Shown here piece by piece: positions 52,154-61,698 of a stretch of 64,000 nucleotides of DNA (the first letter of the stretch is position 1; each line of letters begins with the position of its first letter). Made by a program: the position numbers and the translations under genes. Below the pieces are notes generated by a model, which was not told the DNA's origin, ran no database searches, and saw nothing but the letters and a program-made list of their open reading frames with translations. Origin of the DNA: Lachnospiraceae bacterium A4 (lineage in GTDB: Bacteria; Bacillota; Clostridia; Lachnospirales; Lachnospiraceae); the NCBI GenBank assembly GCA_000403215.2, contig KE159541.1, positions 1 through 64,000 on the forward strand. The letters are read 5' to 3'.

Positions 52154-53977
52154 TTACACATCTGTCAATTTCTCAATCTCGTCAATCATCTCCCCGATAT
52201 ACGCGATTGTGTCCAGCAGGGGCGCGTCGGTAGTGATGTCGATGCCTGCGAGCCTTGCAAGCCCTACCGGGTCGAGCGTACCTCCGGCGGCGAGCACCTT
52301 TTTCCAGTCGTCCACTGCGCACTGCCCTTCTTTTTCTATGCGCTTGCATACCTGCGTGGCAACGGTCAGCCCTGCGCTGTAAGTGTAAGAGTAAAGTCCC
52401 ATATAATAATGCGGCTGGCGCATCCACGTGTGGGCAGCGTCATCAGAAATCTCCACGTCATCGCCCCAAAATGCCTGCAGTGTCTCCTTCATCAGATGGT
52501 TCAGCGTCTCGGCATTGACACTGCCGCCGTCATCGACAATCTGATAGACTTTTCTCTGATAAGCTGCCTCCATCAAATGTGTGACGAAATTATGATAGTA
52601 CGTATTGCCGATCATGCAGGACAATACCCAGCGGCGAAAACGCGGGTCTGGATTGGTTCTCAGCAAATAATGTGCCATCAAAAGTTCGTTCATCGTCGAG
52701 GGCGCTTCCACAAAGTAGGTCGAAACGTCGGTGTCAAAGATGGACTGGCTGCTGTTGCAGGACTTGAAATGTCCAGCGTGTCCCAGCTCGTGCGCCAGCG
52801 TAAAGACGTCGGACATGCGCTCGTTCCACGACAGTAAGATAAATGAATTTTTCCCGTAGGGGCTTGCACAGAACCCGCCTGTCGATTTTCCCTGATTCTG
52901 CGCGAAATCAATCCAACGGTCACGGTATGCCTCCTGAATCATTGCCACATAGTTTTCGCCAAGTATCGAGAGCCCCTTTTCGACATACGCCCGTGATTCC
53001 TCTATCGTGACTTTAGGGTCATACTCAGGGTCTACCGCAATTTTCAGGTCTGCAAATGTCATGCGGTCAAGCTTGTGTATCTTTTTTAGCAGGCGGGCAT
53101 ATCGGCGCATATGCGGCGCAAGCTTTTCAGTGATGAGGTCAATCTGGCGGTCGTACAGCTCTCTGGTCACTTTTTGTCCGAACAACAGACTGTCAAACAC
53201 AGAATCAAAACCGCGAAGGGCTGCAAGGGTCTTTTCTGTCTGCACCTGCGTGTTGTAGGCGGCTGCAGTCACATTTTCATATTGGCGTATTTTTGCCGAA
53301 AAAGCAGCAAACGCGCTGCGGCGCACTGCGGTATTTTCCTCATACTCGTAGTTGTTCTCAAACAGGGAATAGCCCAGCGGGTACTCCTTGCCGTCTGCCG
53401 TAAAAGAATCAAATTTCATGTCCGCCAGCTTTGCCATATTATAAATCTGGTAGGGAGCTTGAATGGTGCGTGACAATGCCGCGAGGGCACGCTCTGTCTC
53501 TGGATGAAGCAGATGCGGCTTGGTGCGCAGAATATTTTGTAAATAGTGCCCGTTCTGAGCGGACAACGCAATCGCCTCCTGAATGACAGCATCCTCCTGC
53601 GCTGCAATCTCATTGTCGATAAAGCTCAGACGGCTTGTGACATCCGCCGTCACTCTGGCAATTGCCTCGTTGCGCTCCTGATTGTGCGTGTCGTAATAGT
53701 CCACGGAAACAGCCAGATCACAGTAATGTACGATCAGCGTGAGCAGGCGGTTCACTTCCCGAAAATCATCGAGACATGCATTGATGTGCTGCGGCGTGTC
53801 CAGCTTATTCTTGTATGTTTGCACCATGTTGTCGCAGAGTGCTTTTACCTTTTCCACATCCTGATACATTGCCTCCTCGGCCGCATAGATGCTGGATAGG
53901 TCCCACGTCATCTCTACGGGAATATCTCCGCGCAATTTTAACGCTTGTTTTTGATTCTCTTTTTTGTTTTCTTTCAA
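52154..53977 (-). CDS. pepF: Oligoendopeptidase F (M3B metallopeptidase)
   Basis: This cytoplasmic zinc peptidase cleaves short peptides. The 607-residue protein carries the HExxH motif LAHELGHAGHF (His396 to His400) with the downstream glutamate in a helix (FVEAPSTMNELLM), and the PepF N-terminal helical domain. The start is a TTG with AGGAGG 9 bases upstream. It is 18 bases ahead of vanR on the same strand, which links a housekeeping gene to the van regulators. Confidence 0.95.
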   Translation of the reverse strand: MKENKKENQKQALKLRGDIPVEMTWDLSSIYAAEEAMYQDVEKVKALCDNMVQTYKNKLDTPQHINACLDDFREVNRLLTLIVHYCDLAVSVDYYDTHNQERNEAIARVTADVTSRLSFIDNEIAAQEDAVIQEAIALSAQNGHYLQNILRTKPHLLHPETERALAALSRTIQAPYQIYNMAKLADMKFDSFTADGKEYPLGYSLFENNYEYEENTAVRRSAFAAFSAKIRQYENVTAAAYNTQVQTEKTLAALRGFDSVFDSLLFGQKVTRELYDRQIDLITEKLAPHMRRYARLLKKIHKLDRMTFADLKIAVDPEYDPKVTIEESRAYVEKGLSILGENYVAMIQEAYRDRWIDFAQNQGKSTGGFCASPYGKNSFILLSWNERMSDVFTLAHELGHAGHFKSCNSSQSIFDTDVSTYFVEAPSTMNELLMAHYLLRTNPDPRFRRWVLSCMIGNTYYHNFVTHLMEAAYQRKVYQIVDDGGSVNAETLNHLMKETLQAFWGDDVEISDDAAHTWMRQPHYYMGLYSYTYSAGLTVATQVCKRIEKEGQCAVDDWKKVLAAGGTLDPVGLARLAGIDITTDAPLLDTIAYIGEMIDEIEKLTDV

Positions 53978-54058
53978 ATTTGTTCTCCTCCTTTTCCACT
54001 CACAATCCCGGATTGTAACGCTTTTGCTGCCCGCGATTGTGACAGGCTATTGCATAAT

Positions 54059-54087
54059 AGTCTATCACAGCCGTGTGTATTTCACAA
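54059..54087 (-). promoter_or_regulatory. Probable promoter of pepF (and possibly vanRS)
   Basis: On the minus strand, -35 TTGTGA (54082-54087) and -10 TAGACT (54059-54064) are 17 bases apart, with TGTGATAGACT around the -10. The same boxes occur at the aroA promoter. Confidence 0.5.
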
Positions 54088-54174
54088 TATCCGATGCCTA
54101 TTTCTTTTATAATTAATGATTACATTTATCTCAATCTTATTCACCGCAGACAATGCACACTGCATTGATCTCCA

Positions 54175-56241
54175 TTAGTTCATCACAAACAATTCATGCA
54201 GCGCCCGCGTCGCAGCCACATACAGAAGCTTCGCCAGCTTAGGATTCTCCTTATAACCCTTCAAATCCGGTTTCCACAAAAGCACACAGTCAAACTCAAG
54301 GCCCTTGGTTTCCGGCACAGTAAGCACCATCACGCCTTTGCTGAAACCGCTCTTGTCCGAATCCGTCAGATGAATTTGATGGCTGAGCCGCTTGATGACA
54401 CTTTCTTTCTCTTCGTCGGAAAAGCAGATGACTGCCATCGTCTCATATCCTTTCTGCTGCATGTCCGTCAGAATTTCCACAGACAGCCCCGCCGCTTCCT
54501 CCTTCGAGATGCTCTCTATGAACCGAACCGGCTCGCCATGTCTGATGACTGGCTCAATCTTATAAGCGCCTCTTGAGGCACTGGTCAGAATCTTTCCTGC
54601 AAACTCGGATATTTCAATCGTATTGCGGTAACTCTTTGCGAGCACCCGGAAATGGTCTGTGCCGCTGTTAAAAATCTTCTCGCGCATGTCGTGCCACGCA
54701 TTCATGCCGCACTCGTAGTTGACATTCTGCGACACGTCCCCCATAATCGTGAAATAACACGCCGGCAGCACCGTGCGCAGCGCATAATAGACAATCGGGC
54801 CAAAGTCCTGTGCCTCATCAATAAAAATCTGTCCAAACTCTTCATCTGGCTTTCGCTGTAGCGCTCTGTAATAGATCAAAAGCATCGCGGCAATGTCATA
54901 CACATCAAATACTCCGCGTGAAATCTGCTCCATCACTGGCGTCATATTAATATAGTACGCTTTGCCATATACCTCCAGAAATTGCAGATACAGATTGACC
55001 ACACTTCCCTTGTAACAGTGGTCTGAAAAATAATGCTTGTACTGCGCTAGTTTATGATTGTAAATGCCTATCTCCTCGCGCCCCTGACACTGTAGCTTGA
55101 TGCGCGCGCGCAGCCGCTCATCGAGTGTCACCAGAAGCCGGTTGATGGAATAGTCTGGATTTCCATGGATAAAATCATCATTGTTTTTCTGGGACAGCAG
55201 CATTCCAAGCTCCTCATCATACACGACACAATTGCCAAGGATATGCGCACGCAGCCGCTGCATGTGCTGTTCGAGTTCCGTCGCAAACAGCATCTTGCTC
55301 TTCCACGCAAGGCTTGGTGAGGGCGGCACGATTCGATACTTTTTCTTCCATTCTTTTTGCAATAGATGCGTCAGCAGTTCGTCCATGCGCATATGCTTCA
55401 CATCATACACATCCAGCTCTGGAAGCCCGCCTGTGATATAGTCGATCAGGATATCACTCCCGCCCACAATGCAAAATTCATTGGATGTAAAGCGCTCTTT
55501 GTAATTGTACATAATATAAGAAATCCGATGCATTGCCACTGTCGTCTTTCCACTTCCTGCGACACCCTGCACAATGACATTGTGAAATGGACTTTCCCGT
55601 ATGATCTCATTTTGTTCTTTTTGGATTGTGGCAATAATATCTCCCAGCACAGCATCGCGGTTTTTGCTCAGGTACTTCACCAGCAGCTCATCATTTGCCG
55701 CCACATCACTGTCATAAAAGCCCTGCATACGCCCCTCTTCGATGTCATAGGTCCGTTTCAGGCTTAGGTCGATGCGGTATTCGCGCCCCTTGCCGTCGCT
55801 GTGGCTGTCAGGAATGCTGTAGGTTCCCTCTCCCAGCTCATTTTCATAGTACACTGTCGAGATCGGCGCGCGCCAGTCCACAATCTCCACCTCTGTCTTG
55901 TTGCGCAGGACGCCATGTTTTCCAATATAGATCGACTCAAATAAGCGCTCGTCCAGATTGCGGTAATCAATCCTGCCAAAAAAGGGCTTCTCATACGCTG
56001 CCTGATTGTTCGTGAGCTGATTCAGGCTGTGCTCCTCGAGACTGCGGGAGGTCATCATCTGGTCATACAACTCCACATTGCCGCTCTGCACCTCGTCGAA
56101 CAACGCCTTTGTCTCCTTGTGGCGCTCCTCATACTGCCGCTCATACTCTGCCATATTCGCTGCGATCAGCGCCCTGCATTCCTTTAAGTGTGCTTCCTCC
56201 TTCTGCCATTCTTTCCTCTCTGTCATTTTGTGCTCCGACAT
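54175..56241 (-). CDS. HelD-like UvrD-family helicase
   Basis: The 688-residue protein has an N-terminal coiled helix (TERKEWQKEEAHLKECRALI), a UvrD/Rep-type helicase core with Walker A VQGVAGSGKTTVAMHR, Walker B IFIDEAQDFGP and motif VI-like VAATRALHEL near the C-terminus. This is the layout of HelD, which releases stalled or idle RNA polymerase from DNA. An alternative is a recombination helicase. The start at 56241 has AGGAAAGGG upstream. It stands alone downstream of the EAL gene's terminator. Confidence 0.88.
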   Translation of the reverse strand: MSEHKMTERKEWQKEEAHLKECRALIAANMAEYERQYEERHKETKALFDEVQSGNVELYDQMMTSRSLEEHSLNQLTNNQAAYEKPFFGRIDYRNLDERLFESIYIGKHGVLRNKTEVEIVDWRAPISTVYYENELGEGTYSIPDSHSDGKGREYRIDLSLKRTYDIEEGRMQGFYDSDVAANDELLVKYLSKNRDAVLGDIIATIQKEQNEIIRESPFHNVIVQGVAGSGKTTVAMHRISYIMYNYKERFTSNEFCIVGGSDILIDYITGGLPELDVYDVKHMRMDELLTHLLQKEWKKKYRIVPPSPSLAWKSKMLFATELEQHMQRLRAHILGNCVVYDEELGMLLSQKNNDDFIHGNPDYSINRLLVTLDERLRARIKLQCQGREEIGIYNHKLAQYKHYFSDHCYKGSVVNLYLQFLEVYGKAYYINMTPVMEQISRGVFDVYDIAAMLLIYYRALQRKPDEEFGQIFIDEAQDFGPIVYYALRTVLPACYFTIMGDVSQNVNYECGMNAWHDMREKIFNSGTDHFRVLAKSYRNTIEISEFAGKILTSASRGAYKIEPVIRHGEPVRFIESISKEEAAGLSVEILTDMQQKGYETMAVICFSDEEKESVIKRLSHQIHLTDSDKSGFSKGVMVLTVPETKGLEFDCVLLWKPDLKGYKENPKLAKLLYVAATRALHELFVMN

Positions 56242-56417
56242 ATCGTACCCTTTCCTTTCTAAGAACTTTCGTTCTTTCCCATCTACCGGGTTTACACACG
56301 TACTTCCCTTTGCGGGGTTGCGTATTCTGATTGCTACAAATAATATTATATAGTTCAAATAAAAAAATACTAGACTTATATTTTGAATTATGATATAGTG
56401 CTGTATAGAATGTCATT

Positions 56418-56451
56418 AAAAAAACACTTTATCTAACTAAAGTGTTTTTTT
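56418..56451 (-). terminator. Rho-independent terminator of the EAL gene
   Basis: CACTTTA and TAAAGTG (56425-56431 with 56438-56444) form a stem extended by flanking A and U runs of seven, around a 6-nt loop. It lies 30 bases after the EAL gene stop on the minus strand. Confidence 0.8.
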
Positions 56452-56481
56452 GTTTTTATAATAACTTTTTTATAACAACAT

Positions 56482-58383
56482 TTATGAAACATTTTTCACT
56501 TTTAGAAATTCGAGATAACGGTCCTGCTCAATCGGTTTGGAAAAATAGTAGCCCTGTATGTAATCAATGCCCAGCCTCTCCAACTTCTGAAGCTGCTCGG
56601 CGGTCTCCACGCCCTCTGCGACCACCTTCAAACCAAGTCCCTGTATCATATCTGTCGCCGCCTGCAGCACGTATTTTGCCTTCTCATTCTCAAAGTACGC
56701 CTGCGTCATATCCCTGTCAAACTTGACGATGTGCACAGGCATATCCACGATATAGTTTAAGTTCGACTGGCCATTGCCAAAGTCATCCAGCGAGAAGCTC
56801 ACACCGTAATTGATCAGTGCCCGCATGTTGTCGAGCAGTGTTTTTCTCGTGAGAATCGAGGCGGACTCCGTGATTTCCAGATTGATAAATGCTGGATTGA
56901 TGCGGTATCTGTCCATAATCTCACTGTAACATTTTGCAAGCGATTTCGCCTCGCACTGCACGACCGACAAATTAATCTCAATGTACTCTACGCCGTACTG
57001 TTCGGGCGCATGCTCACGGATAAAGATACATACCTTCTCAAACACCCGCTCGCCCAGCTTGATAATCAGCCCTGTTTCCTCCGCAATCGGTATGAACAAT
57101 CCCGGCGGAATGATACTCCCGTCCTCCCTGCGAATCCGCACCAGCGCCTCGGCTGAGACAAACTTTTTCGTGGCAGTCGCATAGATTGGCTGGAAAAATA
57201 CCTCCACACGGTCCTCCTCCATCGCCTGAAGAATTGTTCCGAGCATCGCATCCCGCTCTCTTTTCTTCGCCACGCTGTCCGCGTCAATTGCGAGCGTATG
57301 CTCCTCTGGGTTGTCCATGCTGTGCGCTCTGAAATACTTGATATAGCCAAGCATCTCCTCTGCATTGCCCGCCACCTTTGCATCTGGCACCAGCAAATAA
57401 TATGGCTGTAAACTCACAGGGTTCACATTCTCTATCCCTGCTAGCCACTCCTCCTGAAAACGGTTCCCCACAATCGTGTACGCACGCTCCATCTGCTCCC
57501 TGCTCTCAAACGCAAGCGAAAACTCCTTCTCATCTGTCTTAAACCGCTTCGTCTCCGGAATCCTGCTGATAAAATCCGTCACCTCCGCCAGAATGTCCTC
57601 CATATGTTCGATTCTGATATCGCTGGAATGCGCATTCTCAAGCGAAATAATAAGGCAGCAGCCCTTGTTCTTGCTGTCATATTTATATTTCACGTAATCC
57701 GTAAACGCCCTCGCATTAAAAAATCCTGTGCTTCTGTCCAGATTGGCTTCTGGATTTTCAAGCTCAAAAAACAAAATCACAATGCCAAGTGCACTCGCAT
57801 ACCCGACCAGCAGCATTCCGCTGTTGAAAAACTGTACGACTGCTGCCGCAAGCCAGATGCCCATCCATGTGCGGATTGCCCTTCTGCGCCTTGGATTCAT
57901 TCTGTTTCCGCGCTTTGCGGTATAGACCAAAGTCGCAATGATTAAGAGCACCACACCGATATACGTCGCCACACAGGCAGGGCCATAAGTATAGACGGTT
58001 CTTCCTTCATGGTAAATCCCGATTGGCAGCAGAAACAAAATCACGCTGACTGCCGCTGCCGCAATGCCCATTTTTTTGATAAAACGGTTCACCTGCATCA
58101 GTCCAAAAGCATCTGCGCAGGCATATGTCAGCGCCGCATAGCCTGTGCCCACCAGCGATGCGAGATACAGCTTGCACTCTCCCCGAACGAGCAAATCCGG
58201 CAGCATACTCCTGCCCATAATAAAGATTACGGATAAAATATCGAGCACCAGACATCCTATACACATATATGCCGCACGCCGGAACAGCATTTCCGTGTAC
58301 AGCCCGACTGTTTCCTGCCTTTTGTAAAAATATAGTATCAGCAAAATAATAATCAATCCGCAGACCTGCATTTGTATATTCAT
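56482..58383 (-). CDS. Membrane EAL-domain cyclic-di-GMP phosphodiesterase
   Basis: About six or seven hydrophobic helices fill residues 5-215. A degenerate GGDEF-like region (about residues 215-370, no GG(D/E)EF motif) and an EAL domain (about residues 385-630) follow. EAL motifs include SAEALVRIRR, INLEITES, LDDFGNGQSNL (canonical DDFGTGYSSL) and VAEGVET, so catalytic residues are largely intact and activity is likely. It would hydrolyse cyclic-di-GMP in response to a membrane or extracellular signal. AAGGGG lies 9 bases before the ATG. Confidence 0.92.
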   Translation of the reverse strand: MNIQMQVCGLIIILLILYFYKRQETVGLYTEMLFRRAAYMCIGCLVLDILSVIFIMGRSMLPDLLVRGECKLYLASLVGTGYAALTYACADAFGLMQVNRFIKKMGIAAAAVSVILFLLPIGIYHEGRTVYTYGPACVATYIGVVLLIIATLVYTAKRGNRMNPRRRRAIRTWMGIWLAAAVVQFFNSGMLLVGYASALGIVILFFELENPEANLDRSTGFFNARAFTDYVKYKYDSKNKGCCLIISLENAHSSDIRIEHMEDILAEVTDFISRIPETKRFKTDEKEFSLAFESREQMERAYTIVGNRFQEEWLAGIENVNPVSLQPYYLLVPDAKVAGNAEEMLGYIKYFRAHSMDNPEEHTLAIDADSVAKKRERDAMLGTILQAMEEDRVEVFFQPIYATATKKFVSAEALVRIRREDGSIIPPGLFIPIAEETGLIIKLGERVFEKVCIFIREHAPEQYGVEYIEINLSVVQCEAKSLAKCYSEIMDRYRINPAFINLEITESASILTRKTLLDNMRALINYGVSFSLDDFGNGQSNLNYIVDMPVHIVKFDRDMTQAYFENEKAKYVLQAATDMIQGLGLKVVAEGVETAEQLQKLERLGIDYIQGYYFSKPIEQDRYLEFLKVKNVS

Positions 58384-58570
58384 ATGAACTTTGTCCCCTT
58401 TACCACCGTATTTTATGGCGTTGCAGTCCTGTATCGCCTGGGACTGTCACGCCTTTCGTTATCGCTTTTTAATGATATCTTTTTAATTATATCTATTGTA
58501 ACATTAATATAGCGTATTTTCAATTGCCACACCCAAAGGATTTCACAGATTTATCACAATTAGATAACAA

Positions 58571-58600
58571 TTGAAACACAAATACCGATTATAGTATAAC
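58571..58600 (+). promoter_or_regulatory. Possible promoter of the HtrA gene
   Basis: TTGAAA (58571-58576) and TATAAC (58595-58600) are separated by 18 bases, about 90 bases upstream of the start codon. The rest of the 308-base gap (58384-58691) shows nothing else I can support. Confidence 0.4.
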
Positions 58601-58691
58601 CATAGCAGCAATCAAAACAACTTTAGTAAATAAAATTAAAAAAATTCGAAATTTAAAAAATCATAAGACCATTTGAAAGGAGATTTACACG

Positions 58692-60191
58692 ATGTACGAA
58701 AACAATCAAAACTATCCACAGAATACAAACACTGCTGAAAACAATAACGGCTACCAAGAATATTATTATTCCGCCAGCCAGAACATCAATACCCCTCCGG
58801 TTCCACCCGTCGGCAGCAATCATAAGAAAAGCGGACGCGGCAAAAAAGCGCTCACAGTGGTCTGCTTCGGCCTGGTGTTTGGTGTGACGGCAGGTGCCGC
58901 CTTCAGTGTTCCAGTCACAATCGCAAACAAAGAGTTAAAGGCGACCAAACTCGAGATTCAGCAGATGCAGGAATCCTTAAATGCTGCCGGTTCAGGCAAA
59001 AAATCACTCTCGACGACGGCGGATTCCCTGAATGCCTCCAATGCCCTCTACAATAACAGCAGCGCCGCAAATGTGACCGCCATCGCAAACAACTGCCTTC
59101 CCAGCGTAGTCTCCATCACCAACAGGGGCGTCACCGAAGTCCGCACGATGTTTGGCACATACCAGCAGGACGCAGAGAGCAGCGGCTCCGGCATCATTAT
59201 CGGTGAAAATGAGACTGAGCTGCTCATCGTGACAAACTACCATGTTGTCTCAGGAAGCAGCGAGCTGAGCGTCGTGTTCAGCTATGACGAGGACAGCGAT
59301 GACCCTTCGCTTGTGAGCGCGCGCGTCAAAGGCTATGAGGCAGACAAAGACCTTGCCGTCATCGCCGTCTCCCTCGATGACATTACCGACGAGATGCGGT
59401 CCAAAATCAAAATTGCCACCATCGGCGACTCCTCCAATCTGGTGCTCGGTCAGGAGGTTGTGGCAATCGGCAATGCGCTCGGTTACGGCCAGTCTGTGAC
59501 GACAGGTATTATCAGCGCACTTGGCAGAAATGTAACTGTCTCTGACGACAACGGCGGCAGCATCACCAACAAGCTAATCCAGACAGATGCAGCCATCAAT
59601 CCGGGCAACTCTGGCGGTGCCCTGCTGAATATGAACGGCGAGTTGATTGGCATCAACTCCGTAAAGGTTTCGTCCAGCTCTGTCGAAGGCATGGGCTATG
59701 CAATCCCAATCTCGGATGTACAATCGATCATAGAGGAACTTATGTTAAAAGAGACAAGAGATGTCGTGGCGGAGGAAAAGCAAGGATACCTTGGCATCAA
59801 CCCCATCGACGTGACAAATGATATCTATGAGGCGTATGACATGCCCGTCGGCGTCTACATCTACAATATTTACGAAGGCTCGCCAGCCGAAGCTGCCGGT
59901 CTTGTCAAGGGCAATATTATCACAAAATTTGACGGCCAGACCATCAAAAACAGAGAGGCTCTGATGTCACTGCTCACCTACTACCGCGCTGGTGAGACGG
60001 TCGAGATCGTCGCCATGGTACAGAGCGCAGAAGGCTATGTCGAGAAAACCTTCCAAGTCACACTGGGCACCAAAGCAGTCTTTGGCGAAGATGCCGACGA
60101 CTCACAGTCCAGACCAAAACGCCAAGAGTCCCAGGACAACAGTGACGATGACTTCTTTAACCCGTTTGGCTCGTTCTGGTCAATCCCGTAA
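58692..60191 (+). CDS. htrA: HtrA/DegP-family membrane serine protease
   Basis: A cytoplasmic Asn/Gln-rich N-terminus (about residues 1-50) precedes one membrane segment (ALTVVCFGLVFGVTAGAAF). The trypsin-like domain has the triad His184 (TNYHVV), Asp220 (DKDLAVI) and Ser307 (NPGNSGGA). A PDZ domain follows (about residues 375-465), then an acidic tail. The protease degrades or refolds damaged envelope proteins outside the membrane. It is monocistronic with a strong terminator. AAAGGAG lies upstream of the ATG. Confidence 0.95.
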   Translation: MYENNQNYPQNTNTAENNNGYQEYYYSASQNINTPPVPPVGSNHKKSGRGKKALTVVCFGLVFGVTAGAAFSVPVTIANKELKATKLEIQQMQESLNAAGSGKKSLSTTADSLNASNALYNNSSAANVTAIANNCLPSVVSITNRGVTEVRTMFGTYQQDAESSGSGIIIGENETELLIVTNYHVVSGSSELSVVFSYDEDSDDPSLVSARVKGYEADKDLAVIAVSLDDITDEMRSKIKIATIGDSSNLVLGQEVVAIGNALGYGQSVTTGIISALGRNVTVSDDNGGSITNKLIQTDAAINPGNSGGALLNMNGELIGINSVKVSSSSVEGMGYAIPISDVQSIIEELMLKETRDVVAEEKQGYLGINPIDVTNDIYEAYDMPVGVYIYNIYEGSPAEAAGLVKGNIITKFDGQTIKNREALMSLLTYYRAGETVEIVAMVQSAEGYVEKTFQVTLGTKAVFGEDADDSQSRPKRQESQDNSDDDFFNPFGSFWSIP

Positions 60192-60211
60192 TTTTTAAAT
60201 ACTACAATGCA

Positions 60212-60248
60212 AAAAAGCCAGCAGTTTCTCCCTTCCTGCTGGCTTTTT
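60212..60248. terminator. Bidirectional terminator between htrA and the PfkB kinase gene
   Basis: AAAAAGCCAGCAG (60212-60224) pairs with its complement (60236-60248) around an 11-nt loop, with U-runs on both strands. The two convergent genes end at 60191 and 60276. Confidence 0.85.
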
Positions 60249-60275
60249 CATATTCAAATATTTTATTCAAAATAT

Positions 60276-61361
60276 TTACAGCTCTACCTTGGCGCGCTCT
60301 GCGACTGCCGGCACACACAACTGGGTATTGATGGTTTCCTCCACCTCCACCGCAATGCCCAACGCTGCCTGTCCCAGCTTCGCCATCTGCCGAACCCCCA
60401 TATGCTTCATATAGCCAAGTACCACGCCCGCCATAAAGGCGTCCTCCGCACCGCTTAGACTGACCTGCTCCGTGCCAATCCTGCTCTGCATAAACTGTTC
60501 ATCATAGCAGGCACAGTACACGCCGCCCTTCTCCGCGAGGATAAATACATTCTTAACGCCCTTTTCCATGATAATGTCCGCCGCACGCTCCAACGTATCC
60601 TTATCGTGAATCCGTATCCCGCTGAGTACCTCCGCCTCCGCTTTGTGGCACACAACAACACTAATCCTGTCAAGCACCTCCAAAAGACGCCCCGCGCTCT
60701 TGACCGACACGGGCAGCGCAAAGACTGGCGCCCTGCATCTTGCGCATACCTGTGCGATTGTCTCCTCTGGAATATTGGTGTCGAGAATCACCATGCGTGC
60801 TTTGTTCAAAAGCTCCATTTTGGCAGTCACAAAGTTTGCCGTGAGATTCTCATAGATTCTGGTATCTGATACCGCAAGCTTTCTGTTTCCCTGCTCATCC
60901 GCTATATACAGATACACAGAAGTATCCGCCTTCGCTGTTTTCAGGGAGTCCGCCAGCTCGATGCCAGCCTCCTCACAGCTTTCAATAATCCTGCGCGCAT
61001 AGGTATCATTTCCAAGCGCTGTGATCAGCTTTGTACCAATCCCGAGAAGTCTCAGATTGTGCGCGACATTTCTTCCCACGCCGCCGAGCGACCACACTGC
61101 CCTGCCTTCGCTGGTTCCGCCTTCCACTAGGGCGTCATACGGCATTCCGCCAATATCAATCCCTGCGCTGCCGATGACAACACAGTAGTCTGGACCGTTT
61201 GTCACATATCCTTTCCCCAAAATATACCCTTTTTTCATCAGATTTGAGATGTGTACTGCTGCCGAAGAACGGGCGATTCCAGCTTTTGCCGCAAGTTCCT
61301 CCTGTGAGATCATGGGATTTTCCATAATCCACTGAAATATTTGTGCCTCTCTGTTTGTCAT
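60276..61361 (-). CDS. PfkB-family carbohydrate kinase with N-terminal winged helix
   Basis: Residues about 1-55 form a winged helix (REAQIFQWIMENPMISQEELAAKAGIARSS), as in PsuK/YeiC-like sugar or pseudouridine kinases. The PfkB domain has the WSLGGVGRNVAHNL signature and ends with the catalytic region SLSGAEDAFMAGV. In most relatives this is (T)GAGDAF; here the third Gly is Glu while Asp is kept, which could disturb the anion hole. The substrate is not known; a nucleoside or sugar is likely. Confidence 0.85.
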   Translation of the reverse strand: MTNREAQIFQWIMENPMISQEELAAKAGIARSSAAVHISNLMKKGYILGKGYVTNGPDYCVVIGSAGIDIGGMPYDALVEGGTSEGRAVWSLGGVGRNVAHNLRLLGIGTKLITALGNDTYARRIIESCEEAGIELADSLKTAKADTSVYLYIADEQGNRKLAVSDTRIYENLTANFVTAKMELLNKARMVILDTNIPEETIAQVCARCRAPVFALPVSVKSAGRLLEVLDRISVVVCHKAEAEVLSGIRIHDKDTLERAADIIMEKGVKNVFILAEKGGVYCACYDEQFMQSRIGTEQVSLSGAEDAFMAGVVLGYMKHMGVRQMAKLGQAALGIAVEVEETINTQLCVPAVAERAKVEL

Positions 61362-61411
61362 ATGTTCTCCCTTCTGTGAATCACCATCGTACCATTTCCA
61401 TATCCTTCATT

Positions 61412-61469
61412 GGGCAGGAAAACAGAGCTTCCTGCCCGTGCACTGGCTCCGCCGGATACTCATGTGCAC
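61412..61469. other. Hairpin and GTGCAC pair upstream of the PfkB kinase gene
   Basis: GGGCAGGAA (61412-61420) pairs with TTCCTGCCC (61429-61437). Two GTGCAC palindromes follow (61438-61443, 61464-61469), the second ending TGTGCACAAAAA, which resembles the ends of the structured elements at 30807 and 62659. The rest of 61362-61698 shows nothing else I can name. Confidence 0.4.
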
Positions 61470-61698
61470 AAAAACATGACTTCTGTTTACAAAATTTTCC
61501 TATTTTTTATCATAACACCCAACAATAACACTGTCAATGTATTAGAAATATATAATATGTTGAAATGTTTTAAATTTTTGTAAACTAATCTGCATTGATG
61601 AACTTTCGGTGTACAACCAACTGGCAATTTGATATACTGGTAGAGACTACAATCATGAATTTTACAAATCTTGATACAAAAACGAGGAGGATTTTAAT

